From Pseudomonas guariconensis (GTDB lineage Bacteria > Pseudomonadota > Gammaproteobacteria > Pseudomonadales > Pseudomonadaceae): 64,000 nt of DNA. Position 1 is the first letter of the stretch. Each line of letters starts with the position of its first letter. Below are positions 20,076 through 28,049 of the stretch, piece after piece. Below the pieces are notes generated by a model. It was not told where the DNA came from. It did not search any database and was given only the letters and a program-made list of their open reading frames with translations. The stretch is taken from assembly GCF_024127895.1 (NCBI RefSeq), contig NZ_JAMYBK010000005.1:245955-309954 (forward strand). Direction: 5' to 3'. The position numbers were made by a program, and so were the translations under genes.

Positions 20076-22430
20076 ATGCCAATGTTAGCCTGCCTGCGTA
20101 CGCGCACCGCAAGGGCCCTGCGGGGCGTCGGCGTGGCCGGCCTGGTGGCCGTGGCGCTGCTGTGGCTGGCTGACCGCCTATGGCCCTTGCCCCTGCCAGG
20201 CGACGACCAGGCGCGGGTGGTGCTGGCCGAGGACGGCACACCGCTGTGGCGTTTCGCCGATGCCGAGGGCGTATGGCGCTACCCAGTCAGCCCTGACGAG
20301 GTGTCGCCGCTGTACCTGGAGGCGCTGCTGACCTATGAGGACCGCTGGTTCTACCATCATCCCGGGATCAACCCGCTGGCCCTGGTCCGGGCGGCCTGGC
20401 TCAACCTGCGCGGTGGGCGTGTGGTCTCTGGCGGCAGCACCTTGTCGATGCAGGTGGCGCGCCTGCTCGATCCGCACGACCGCACCCTGGCAGGCAAGCT
20501 GCGCCAGCTGTGGCGCACCGTGCAACTGGAGTGGCACCTGTCCAAGCGCGAGATCCTGCAGCTCTACCTCGACCGTGCCCCCTTCGGCGGTACCTTGCAG
20601 GGCGTGGCGGCGGCCAGCTGGGCGTACCTGGGCAAGTCGCCGAAGCACCTCACCCCGGCCGAGGCGGCGCTGCTTGCCGTGCTGCCCCAGGCCCCCAGCC
20701 GGCTGCGTCCCGACCGCCACCCCGAACGTGCCCAGCGCGCCCGCGACAAGGTCTTGCAGCGCCTGGCCGAGTACCAGGTGTGGCCGGCCCGGCTGATCGA
20801 GGAGGCGCGTGAGGAACCCTTGCTCCTCGCGCCGCGCCAGGAGCCAGCCCTGGCGCCCCTGCTGGCCCGTCGGCTGAACCGCCCGGGTAGCCCGCCGTTG
20901 ATCCGCACCACCCTCGATGCGGCCTTGCAACGGCGTCTGGAAGACCTGCTGCTGGGCTGGCGGGCCCGGCTGCCGGAGCGCACCTCGGCGGCGTTGCTGG
21001 TGGTCGAGGCAAAGACCATGGCGGTGCGTGCCTACCTGGGCTCCCTCGACCTCAACGATGCACGCCGCTTTGGTCATGTGGACATGGTCCATGCCCTGCG
21101 CTCGCCCGGCTCGACGCTCAAGCCGTTCCTCTACGCCATGGCCCTGGACGATGGCCTGATCCATTCCGAGTCGTTGCTGCAGGATGTGCCACGGCGTTAC
21201 GGCGACTATCGTCCCGGCAACTTCTCCATGGGCTTCAGCGGCCCGGTCTCGGCCAGCTCGGCCCTGGCCCTGTCGCTCAACTTGCCGGCGGTGCAGTTGC
21301 TGGAGGCCTACGGGCCGAAGCGCTTCGCTGCGCAGATGCGCATGGGCGGCATGCCGTTGATGCTGCCGCCCCTGGCCGAGCCGAACCTGTCGTTGATCCT
21401 CGGCGGGGCAGGTAGCCGGCTGGAGGACCTGGTCGGCGGTTATGCGGCACTGGCCCGCGAAGGCAAGAGCGCGCGTATCCGCCTGCAGCCCCAGGACCCA
21501 CTGCTGGAGCGGCGGCTGCTGTCGCCCGGTTCGGCCTGGATCGTTCGCCGTATCCTCAGCGGCCAGGCCCGGCCGGACCGCGATCGGCATGCCGAGCTGG
21601 TGCCGCGCACGCAACTGGCCTGGAAGACCGGCACCAGCTATGGCTTTCGCGATGCCTGGTCGGTCGGTGTGGGGCCTCGCTACCTGATCGGCGTGTGGAT
21701 CGGGCGCCCCGACGGTACCCCGGTGCCCGGCCAGTTCGGCCTGGCCTCGGCGGCGCCGTTGATGTTGCAGGTGCATGACCTGCTGAGCAACCGCGACAGC
21801 CAGCGGGGCATCGCCGCGCCGGCGGAGAACATACCGGCGAGCGTTGGCGTGGCGGCGATCTGCTGGCCGTTGGGCCAGCCCATGCCGCGCCAGGACCCCA
21901 ACTGCCGCCGCCAGCGTTTCGCCTGGACCCTCGACGGCACCACCCCACCGACCTTGCAGGCGGCCGACCAGCCGCTGGGGTTGGGGTTGCGCGAGACGGT
22001 CTGGGTCAATGACCAAGGGCTGCGGGTCGATGCCAGTTGCAGCGGCGCCCAGGCCCGCGACGTGGCGCTGTGGCCGGCGCCACTGGAGCCCTGGCTGCCT
22101 CGTGTAGAGCGCCGTGCCGCACGCCTGCCGGCGCTGGACCCCGCCTGCCCGCCACAGGTACCGGCCAGCGCGCCGCCGTTGTCGATCGTCGGGGTGCGCC
22201 CCGGCGACAACCTGCGCCGTCCGGCCACCAGCCGCGAGCCTTTGCAGCTGCACGTCTCGGCACTGGGCGGCGGCGGCCAGCGCTGGTGGTTCCTCAATGG
22301 CCGGCCCCTGGGCGAGACCCGTGGCCAGGACAGCCTGCTGGTGCGTTTCGAACAGGCCGGGCACATTGAGCTCAGTGCGCTGGATGAAAGCGGTGAGACG
22401 GCGCGGGTGGAGTTTCAGGTGAACGAGTGA
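20076..22430 (+). CDS. pbpC: Penicillin-binding protein 1C
   Basis: Bifunctional peptidoglycan glycosyltransferase/transpeptidase anchored in the inner membrane. One membrane helix near residues 15-32 is followed by the glycosyltransferase domain (YEDRWFYHHPGINPLAL, catalytic Glu; GGSTLSMQVARLL). The transpeptidase domain has SPGSTLKPF (active Ser) and KTGTS, and the C-terminal ~90 residues resemble the BiPBP_C domain of PBP1C. The start is uncertain: GTG 20025 and ATG 20082 are also in frame, and none has a strong ribosome site. ATG 20076 gives 784 residues, near the family length. Linkage to the alpha-2-macroglobulin gene is typical. Confidence 0.92.
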   Translation: MPMLACLRTRTARALRGVGVAGLVAVALLWLADRLWPLPLPGDDQARVVLAEDGTPLWRFADAEGVWRYPVSPDEVSPLYLEALLTYEDRWFYHHPGINPLALVRAAWLNLRGGRVVSGGSTLSMQVARLLDPHDRTLAGKLRQLWRTVQLEWHLSKREILQLYLDRAPFGGTLQGVAAASWAYLGKSPKHLTPAEAALLAVLPQAPSRLRPDRHPERAQRARDKVLQRLAEYQVWPARLIEEAREEPLLLAPRQEPALAPLLARRLNRPGSPPLIRTTLDAALQRRLEDLLLGWRARLPERTSAALLVVEAKTMAVRAYLGSLDLNDARRFGHVDMVHALRSPGSTLKPFLYAMALDDGLIHSESLLQDVPRRYGDYRPGNFSMGFSGPVSASSALALSLNLPAVQLLEAYGPKRFAAQMRMGGMPLMLPPLAEPNLSLILGGAGSRLEDLVGGYAALAREGKSARIRLQPQDPLLERRLLSPGSAWIVRRILSGQARPDRDRHAELVPRTQLAWKTGTSYGFRDAWSVGVGPRYLIGVWIGRPDGTPVPGQFGLASAAPLMLQVHDLLSNRDSQRGIAAPAENIPASVGVAAICWPLGQPMPRQDPNCRRQRFAWTLDGTTPPTLQAADQPLGLGLRETVWVNDQGLRVDASCSGAQARDVALWPAPLEPWLPRVERRAARLPALDPACPPQVPASAPPLSIVGVRPGDNLRRPATSREPLQLHVSALGGGGQRWWFLNGRPLGETRGQDSLLVRFEQAGHIELSALDESGETARVEFQVNE

Positions 22431-22443
22431 AGGGAGCGGGGCG

Positions 22444-22466
22444 GCGATGGGCTGCGAAGCAGCCCC
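22444..22466. repeat. GGGCTGC-type hairpin after pbpC
   Basis: GGGCTGC (22449-22455), loop GAA, GCAGCCC (22459-22465). It is preceded by GCGATG as in the REP-linked copies elsewhere in the window. It lies 14 bp past the pbpC stop and may help end transcription, though there is no T tract. Confidence 0.6.
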
Positions 22467-22622
22467 AGTGTCACTTGACTGACCGGTTTGTCCCGCGAGT
22501 GGGCTGGTTTGATGCCTTACAGCCTAGGACTTGCCCTACGCGATTTGTCGATCGCCTTCCGATTGCATGGGAAAGCCCACCCCTCTAGCCTTTGCGCATG
22601 CGTGCAGGCAGGGGAGCGTGTC

Positions 22623-22650
22623 TTGAGTTTTCGATTATTTCGTTTAGAGT
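22623..22650 (+). promoter_or_regulatory. Candidate promoter of the HTH/PIN module
   Basis: TTGAGT (22623-22628) and TAGAGT (22645-22650) are spaced 16 bp in a locally AT-rich stretch. The predicted transcript starts about 22657. That leaves room for the GGGAG at 22674-22678 ahead of ATG 22686 and argues against the earlier ATG at 22665. Confidence 0.4.
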
Positions 22651-22685
22651 CGGAGAGTAATGGCATGGCGAATGGGAGCGTGGTC

Positions 22686-23144
22686 ATGAGCTTGTCGAAA
22701 CGAGCCGACTTTCCAGAGTCTCGAGAGATTGCCGCGGCGGTTCAAGGGCAACGGGACCTTGCGGCTTTTCTCTGTACCAAGACACAGATGCAACGAATCG
22801 AAATCTACGACACCGACAACAAGGCCCATGCGGTCGAATTGCCGACCAGCGCGTTGCGGTTGTTGGTGGATATCCTCGGAGAGCTGGCGCAAGGAAACTC
22901 AGTCCGGGTGGTGCCGATACATGCCGAACTGACGACGCAGGAAGCGGCAGACTTACTGAATGTCTCGCGTCCACACCTGGTGAAGCTGCTGGAGGAGGGG
23001 AAGCTGCCTTTCCATAAGGCCGGCCGCCATCGTCGGGTACTGTTCTCGGACCTCATGACTTACAAGCAAAAAAGGGATCAAGCCAGCCGCAAGGCCTTGG
23101 ATGAGCTTGCAAACCTCTCTGAAGAGCTTGGGCTGGGCTATTGA
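22686..23144 (+). CDS. Excisionase-type HTH antitoxin (VapB50-like)
   Basis: Predicted DNA-binding antitoxin that neutralises the adjoining PIN nuclease and represses the operon. The 152-residue product has an N-terminal ~85-residue domain ending VELPTSALRLLVDILGELAQG. An excisionase/MerR-like helix-turn-helix follows (LTTQEAADLLNVSRPHLVKL, then LPFHKAGRHRRVLFSDL). The frame continues back to 22488. I chose ATG 22686 for its GGGAG and for the MSLSKR start that fits the family; ATG 22665 (GGAGAG at 22652-22657) is the alternative. Its stop overlaps the toxin start by one base (TGATG). The sequence is visibly less GC-rich than its neighbours, which suggests acquisition. Confidence 0.82.
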   Translation: MSLSKRADFPESREIAAAVQGQRDLAAFLCTKTQMQRIEIYDTDNKAHAVELPTSALRLLVDILGELAQGNSVRVVPIHAELTTQEAADLLNVSRPHLVKLLEEGKLPFHKAGRHRRVLFSDLMTYKQKRDQASRKALDELANLSEELGLGY

Positions 23145-23719
23145 TGCGGGAGTCGTCCTTCATCGCTATCTACGATGCATGTGTACTGTATCCGGCCCCT
23201 CTTAGGGATTTGCTCCTGAGGCTAGCGGGCAAGGGACTCTATAGGGCCAGATGGACATCGAGGATCGATGAGGAATGGAAACGAAATCTCCTGCGTAATC
23301 GCAAGGATCTGGCCCAGGTGCAACTCGACCGTGTTTCTCGGTTGATGGAAGCCGCCATTCCCGATGCACTCGTCACTGAATACGAGCAGCTATGCGAGTC
23401 GCTGTTGTTGCCTGACCCAGATGATGCCCACGTACTTGCTGCTGCAATCAGAAGCAATGCCGAGGTGATCGTCACGTTCAACCTGAAGGACTTTCCCGCC
23501 TCGACGCTGAAGTCCTACGGGGTGCAAGCGCAACATCCTGATGAGTTCATCATGGATCTCTGGGGGCTGGATCAGGCAACGGTGCTTGCCACTATGGCTG
23601 AAATGCGTCGCTGTCTGGTCCGCTCTCCCTACACTCCCGAAACCTTCGTTGAATGCATTCTGAAGCAGGGGCTGCCGCAGACGGCCAGCGCCCTGAATGA
23701 CTACATCATGCTCATATGA
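23144..23719 (+). CDS. PIN-domain ribonuclease toxin (VapC50-like)
   Basis: Predicted Mg-dependent RNase toxin. The 191-residue protein has the PIN core: an N-terminal acidic residue in IAIYDACVLYP, a second in TSRIDEEWKRNLL, and acidic residues in LLPDPDDAHVLAAAI and TFNLKDFP. These supply the usual metal ligands. It is longer than ~130-residue VapCs and carries a C-terminal ~60-residue extension, as in the VapC50 type. ATG 23144 overlaps the antitoxin stop by one base; TTG 23141 is a poorer alternative. The pair lies between pbpC and the Tad locus without relation to either. Targets unknown. Confidence 0.85.
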   Translation: MRESSFIAIYDACVLYPAPLRDLLLRLAGKGLYRARWTSRIDEEWKRNLLRNRKDLAQVQLDRVSRLMEAAIPDALVTEYEQLCESLLLPDPDDAHVLAAAIRSNAEVIVTFNLKDFPASTLKSYGVQAQHPDEFIMDLWGLDQATVLATMAEMRRCLVRSPYTPETFVECILKQGLPQTASALNDYIMLI

Positions 23720-23722
23720 GCT

Positions 23723-24133
23723 TCATTGCCCCACCACCTGCATCCTCGGTTTGGGAAACAGATTCTCCAGGGTCTCCAGCAACCGTGCGTGATAGATCGG
23801 CTTGCGGAACAGGTCGAGCACCTGCAGGCGCAGCAGGTCGCTGACATCTTCCAGGTCCGCATGGCCGGACATGACGATCACCGGCAGGTGCTGGCGGTCC
23901 GTGTGGTCGCGCAGGCGCTTGATCAGGCCGATGCCGCTCTCCTCGGGCATGCGCAGGTCGGTGATGACCAGGGCCACGTCCGGGTGGCGGGTGAGCTGTT
24001 GCAGGGCAGCCTTCACGGACGTCGCGGTGTGGCAGCAGAAACCTTCGTTCTCCAGCAGTTCGGCGAGTTCGAGCAGGGCCTCTTCCTCGTCGTCGACCAG
24101 GAGGATCTGTTGACGCAAGGAAGAGGTTGGCAT
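23723..24133 (-). CDS. Stand-alone receiver-domain response regulator
   Basis: A single CheY-like receiver of 136 residues with no output domain. It has the acidic pocket in ILLVDDEEEALLEL, the phospho-accepting Asp in LVITDLRMPEESG (~residue 59), the Thr/Ser switch in VIVMSGHADLE and the Lys in LDLFRKPIYH. It lies 51 bp after flp on the same strand and so may be co-transcribed with the pilin. Its 3' end is 3 bp from the toxin stop. It could receive phosphate from PprA or another kinase to tune pilus production. That is inference from location. Confidence 0.87.
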   Translation of the reverse strand: MPTSSLRQQILLVDDEEEALLELAELLENEGFCCHTATSVKAALQQLTRHPDVALVITDLRMPEESGIGLIKRLRDHTDRQHLPVIVMSGHADLEDVSDLLRLQVLDLFRKPIYHARLLETLENLFPKPRMQVVGQ

Positions 24134-24184
24134 GGTCGTCTCCAGTGGATGGGGAAAGATGCCTGCATTGGGGGCGGGCGATCA

Positions 24185-24376
24185 TTAACCAGCATCAGGT
24201 GTTATGGCTTCCGAGATGGTTGTCATGATGCTATCCACATGCCCCGAGATATCGCCGACGAACCCCGCCAGCACTACCGCGACCATCGCCGCGATCACCG
24301 CGTACTCGATACCGGAAGCTCCGTCCTTGCGTTTCAGGAAGTTCTTGCAGTGGAAAAGGATCTGTTGCAGCAACAT
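24185..24376 (-). CDS. flp: Flp-type type IVb pilin
   Basis: Major subunit of the Tad/Flp pilus. The 63-residue prepilin has a basic leader (FLKRKDGASG) and the type IVb cleavage site G|IEY, then a hydrophobic helix AVIAAMVAVVLAGFVG. Cleavage by FppA should occur after the Gly. The start ATG 24376 has GGAGT on the minus strand just upstream; the earlier in-frame start (24454) adds unrelated residues. It is divergent from the rcpC-tad operon, as in P. aeruginosa. Confidence 0.93.
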   Translation of the reverse strand: MLLQQILFHCKNFLKRKDGASGIEYAVIAAMVAVVLAGFVGDISGHVDSIMTTISEAITPDAG

Positions 24377-24663
24377 GGCACAACTCCTTGCGCGATCAGC
24401 GGCGGTAGGCGGGGCCATATGGGTGATGCCCCTTTGCCACCATAGGATTGCCAAGCTGCGCGAAGCTGCAAATGTAAGAAAGCATTATCTCTAAAGTATT
24501 GGTTTGAAACGGCCGCGCTAAGTTTCTGTTTTTACAGCGCGTCAATTTTTCGGCTGCGAAAAAGCCCGCCGGCTCATGGCGAATCGTCGACGCTGCGCTA
24601 CCGTGCAATAGCAAAATAATTACTTTTTGCCATCATTGGGTGCCAGGCGCAGGGAGGGCGGAA
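24377..24663. promoter_or_regulatory. Divergent flp / rcpC control region
   Basis: 287 bp without a gene, clearly more AT-rich than the surroundings. It holds an 18-bp inverted repeat, TTTTTCG-GCTG-CGAAAAA, at 24546-24563, about midway between the two start codons. A GATAAT on the minus strand (near 24485-24490) could be a -10 for flp. In P. aeruginosa this region is controlled by PprB and RpoS. Whether the repeat is the PprB site cannot be decided from sequence. Confidence 0.5.
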
Positions 24664-25599
24664 ATGAGCAGTCGCTTGACCATGATTCTCGCCGTCTTGT
24701 TCTTGTTCGCCGCGGTGCTGGCCGGCTACTGGGGGCTGGTTCTCAGCCGGCCGCCGGTACCGGCGGTGCAACCGGCCACCGTGGTGGCCGAAGCCCCCGT
24801 GCCACAGGTCGCCCCGGCACCGGTGAGGCCAGAGGAGCCGCCACGCTCGCCGATCGTGGTGCTGCGCCGCGACGTCGCCGCCCACACGCCATTGACCGAG
24901 GACGACCTGCTGGTGGAGCGCCTGCAGGTCGTGCCCGAGGGTGCGTTCCAGCGGCTCGAGCAGGTGCTCGGGCGCAGCAGTGCACGCCCGCTGGCGGCGG
25001 GCAGTTGGCTCGACGAAACCAGCTTCCAGGCCGGTGGGCCGCTGGCGCGGATGATCCGTCGGCATGAGCGCGCGGTGGCGGTGGCCGTGGACGAGGTGAT
25101 CGGCGCCGCTGGGCAGGTACGGCCAGGCGACTATGTCGACGTGCTGCTGTTCCTGCGTGAGGAAAACAACAACCCGCAGGCCACCGCCCAGGTGGTACTG
25201 CCGGCCTTGCGCGTGCTCAGCGTCGGCGAGCAGATGGGCCTGGCCAACGATGGCCGCCCGGCGCAGACCGCCGAAGAGCAGAAGGCGCGCCGCGAGTCGT
25301 TGGGCAACGCCACGCGCACCGTGGCCCTGGCCGTGCCCGAGGCGTTGGCCAGTCGCCTGATGCTGGCGGCCCAGGCCGGAACCTTGCGCCTGGCGGTGCG
25401 CAGCGCCGACGAACACTTGCTGGCGCGCTACTGGTCCGACCCCGAGGCCACGCCCCAGGTGGCCAATGCCCACCGCGATCTCTATCGCTTCAGCCAGCTG
25501 TCCCAGGTGGCGCCAGCCAAGGCGCCGTCCACCCGCACTGCGCCGGGCATGCAGGTCATCCGGGGTGCCCAGCCCGACGCTACCCACAAGACTCCCTGA
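24664..25599 (+). CDS. rcpC: Tad pilus assembly protein RcpC/CpaB
   Basis: Periplasmic partner of the Tad secretin. The 311-residue protein has one N-terminal membrane helix (LTMILAVLFLFAAVLAGYWG), a Pro/Ala/Val-rich stretch, then a SAF domain (VVLRRDVAAHTPLTEDDLL) and a CpaB/RcpC C-terminal region (GQVRPGDYVDVLLF). ATG 24664 follows AGGGAGG; the frame also opens at 24640 but without a site. First gene of the operon rcpC-rcpA-tadZ-tadA-tadB-tadC-tadD. Confidence 0.93.
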   Translation: MSSRLTMILAVLFLFAAVLAGYWGLVLSRPPVPAVQPATVVAEAPVPQVAPAPVRPEEPPRSPIVVLRRDVAAHTPLTEDDLLVERLQVVPEGAFQRLEQVLGRSSARPLAAGSWLDETSFQAGGPLARMIRRHERAVAVAVDEVIGAAGQVRPGDYVDVLLFLREENNNPQATAQVVLPALRVLSVGEQMGLANDGRPAQTAEEQKARRESLGNATRTVALAVPEALASRLMLAAQAGTLRLAVRSADEHLLARYWSDPEATPQVANAHRDLYRFSQLSQVAPAKAPSTRTAPGMQVIRGAQPDATHKTP

Positions 25600-25617
25600 C
25601 CCAGCAAGGATGCCGCC

Positions 25618-26862
25618 ATGCGTAGTACCGAGCGGATATTCAGACAGTTGTGCCATGCCCTGCCATTGATGGCGATGCTGCCGTTGGCCGAGGCGGCCAG
25701 CCAAGGCTGCGCGGCGTTCGCCCAGTTACCCTCGGTGATCGAGATGGACCAGGGCCTGCAGCAGGAGCTGCGTTTGCCGGTGGCCATCAGCCGGGTGGCG
25801 GTCGGCGAGCCGAAGGTCGCCGACGTCCAGGCCAGTGGCGAGCGTGCCGTACTGCTGACCGCGGTGGCGCCGGGCAACACCAGCCTGATGCTGTGGACCG
25901 CCTGCGCCCCGGCACCGCACCGGGCCATGTTGTTCGTCAAGGGGCGGGCCAGCGTGGACATGGCCGAGGGCGCGCTGTTGCCGTCCCAGGACCCGCAGTT
26001 GCCCAGCCAGGTGCAGGCCGATATCCGCTTCGTCGAGGTGCAGCGGGTCAAGTACAAGGAAGCTGGGGCGCGGTTGTTCTTCAAGGGTTCGAACAATAGC
26101 CTGATCGGCTCGCCCGGTACCGTGCCCGCTACCGCTGTCACGCCTGGCGAGGTCCCCATCAACCGTCCGGCGATACCGCTGGACAACGGTGTCTTCAACA
26201 TCGTCTGGGGCGGCGGTAGCAGCCGCTTCCTGGCGATGATCAACGCCCTGGAGAACAGCGGCTTCGCCTATACCCTGGCGCGCCCCAGCCTCACCGTGCT
26301 CAGCGGGTTCACCGCGAGCTTCCTGGCGGGCGGGGAAATTCCTATCCCGGTACCGAGCAGTGGCAGCGACAACGTCTCGATCGAGTACAAGGAGTTCGGA
26401 GTACGCCTGGCGCTGACCCCGACGGTGATCAGCCGCGACCGCATCACCCTCAAGGTGGCGCCGGAGGTCAGCGAGCTGGACTACAGCAACCCTGTGAACA
26501 TCGCCGGCACCCTCGTCCCGGGCCTGAAGGTGCGACGCACCGACACCAGCATCTCCCTGGCCGATGGCGAGAGCTTCATCATCAGCGGCCTGGTCAGCAG
26601 CAACACCCGCTCTGCCGTGGACAAGTTCCCGGGCCTGGGCAACCTGCCGATCATCGGCGCGTTCTTTCGCCAATCGACGCTCAACCGCGAAGACACCGAG
26701 CTGCTGATGATCGTCACCCCACACCTGGTCCAGCCACTGGCCGCCAATGCACGGCTGCCACAACTGCCAGGCGAGCACTTGCGTACCTACGACCCCAGCT
26801 GGGGCCAGCTGTTCTTCCTGGAAAACGGCAACTTCGACGGCCGTAGTGGGTTATCACGATGA
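25618..26862 (+). CDS. rcpA: Tad outer-membrane secretin RcpA/CpaC
   Basis: Forms the outer-membrane channel for the Flp pilus. The 414-residue protein has a signal peptide (LPLMAMLPLAEAA), an N-terminal pilus-assembly domain (VAISRVAVGEPKVADVQ) and a secretin domain (FTASFLAGGEIPIPVP; IEYKEFGVRLALTPTV; the C-terminal VDKFPGLGNLPIIGAFFRQ). It is short, as Tad secretins are. The stop overlaps tadZ by 4 bp (ATGA). No separate RcpB is seen, nor is one needed in P. aeruginosa. Confidence 0.94.
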   Translation: MRSTERIFRQLCHALPLMAMLPLAEAASQGCAAFAQLPSVIEMDQGLQQELRLPVAISRVAVGEPKVADVQASGERAVLLTAVAPGNTSLMLWTACAPAPHRAMLFVKGRASVDMAEGALLPSQDPQLPSQVQADIRFVEVQRVKYKEAGARLFFKGSNNSLIGSPGTVPATAVTPGEVPINRPAIPLDNGVFNIVWGGGSSRFLAMINALENSGFAYTLARPSLTVLSGFTASFLAGGEIPIPVPSSGSDNVSIEYKEFGVRLALTPTVISRDRITLKVAPEVSELDYSNPVNIAGTLVPGLKVRRTDTSISLADGESFIISGLVSSNTRSAVDKFPGLGNLPIIGAFFRQSTLNREDTELLMIVTPHLVQPLAANARLPQLPGEHLRTYDPSWGQLFFLENGNFDGRSGLSR

Positions 26863-28049
26863 GCGAGAGCCTGAACCAGACCTACCTGGCCATCACCCGC
26901 AACGAGGACGACCTGCACTGGCTGCAAGGCGCCTTGGCGCCGCTGGGCCAGGTGATCGGCGCCAGCGGCGGCAGCCTCGACGAGTTGCTGGCGCTGGTCG
27001 ATGTGACCTTCAGCAACCTGGTGTTTATCGGCCTGGACCGTGAGCAACTGGTCAACCAGTGCGCCTTGATCGAAGGTGTGCTGGAGGCCAAGCCGATGCT
27101 GGCGATCGTTGCCCTGGGCGATGGCATGGACAACCAGTTGGTGCTGCACGCCATGCGCGCCGGGGCACGCGATTTCGTCGCCTACGGCTCGCGGGCCAGC
27201 GAAGTGGCCGGGCTGGTGCGGCGCCTGGGCAAGCGCCTGCCGGTGGTGGCCAGCAACCCCAGCCTGGGTGGCCTGAGCGTGCTCTACGGTGCCCAGCGTG
27301 GCGCCGATGGTGCACTGCTGACCACCCACCTGGCGCGAGTGGTCCAGGAGAGCGGCCAGCAGACCCTGCTGCTCGACCTCGGCCTGCCGCGCGGTGACAG
27401 CCTGGCGCTACTGGGGCTGGAGGCGTCGTTCTTTTTCGGCGACGCCCTGCGCCACTTGCGCCGCCTCGATGCCACCCTGATCGACAGCGCCTTCACGGCC
27501 GACAAGGGCGGCCTGCGCATCCTCGCCTACGCCGAGAGCGACGTGCCGCTGGCGCAATCGAGCACCGCCGAGCTGTACATGCTGCTCAGCGCCTTGCGCC
27601 AGCACTTCCAGCACATCGTGGTCAACCTCGCCGGGCAGGCCGACAGCGAAGCCCTGCGGACCATCGTCAGCCATTGCGACAAGCTGATCCTCTATACCGA
27701 CCAGAACATCCTCGACTGCCGGCGCAACCTAGAGGTGCTGGAGCAGTGGCGTGACCGTGGCATCAAGCTCGAGCATGCCGGCCTGCTGGTGGACCGCTAC
27801 CTGCGCCAGGTGGCGCCGGATGCCGATGCCCTGGCCAAGCGCTACGGCCTGCCGTTGCTCAAGGTGCTGCCCTACAGCCCCGAGGTGCGCCTGAATGCCA
27901 AGAACCAGGGGGCGAGCCTGTTCGAGCTGGCGCCGCGGGAAAGCCTGACCCAGGCCTTGCGCGGCTTGGGCGAGCGCCTGGCGCGGCGCTCGGAGAACCT
28001 GGCGACACCCACCTTCACCTGGTTTCGCCGCCTGTGGAGCAGCAAATGA
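26859..28049 (+). CDS. tadZ: Tad localisation ATPase-like protein TadZ/CpaE
   Basis: Polar localisation factor of the Tad machine, MinD/ParA superfamily. The 396-residue product has an N-terminal receiver-like domain (~1-125; MLAIVALGDGMDNQLVLHAMRAGARDFV). A P-loop-type domain follows, with QQTLLLDLGLPRGD as the Walker A' segment. The expected GKS/T Walker A is replaced: the aligned region reads RGADGALLTTHLA, with no lysine. ATP hydrolysis is therefore doubtful. It overlaps both neighbours by 4 bp, showing tight translational coupling with rcpA and tadA. Confidence 0.9.
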   Translation: MSESLNQTYLAITRNEDDLHWLQGALAPLGQVIGASGGSLDELLALVDVTFSNLVFIGLDREQLVNQCALIEGVLEAKPMLAIVALGDGMDNQLVLHAMRAGARDFVAYGSRASEVAGLVRRLGKRLPVVASNPSLGGLSVLYGAQRGADGALLTTHLARVVQESGQQTLLLDLGLPRGDSLALLGLEASFFFGDALRHLRRLDATLIDSAFTADKGGLRILAYAESDVPLAQSSTAELYMLLSALRQHFQHIVVNLAGQADSEALRTIVSHCDKLILYTDQNILDCRRNLEVLEQWRDRGIKLEHAGLLVDRYLRQVAPDADALAKRYGLPLLKVLPYSPEVRLNAKNQGASLFELAPRESLTQALRGLGERLARRSENLATPTFTWFRRLWSSK

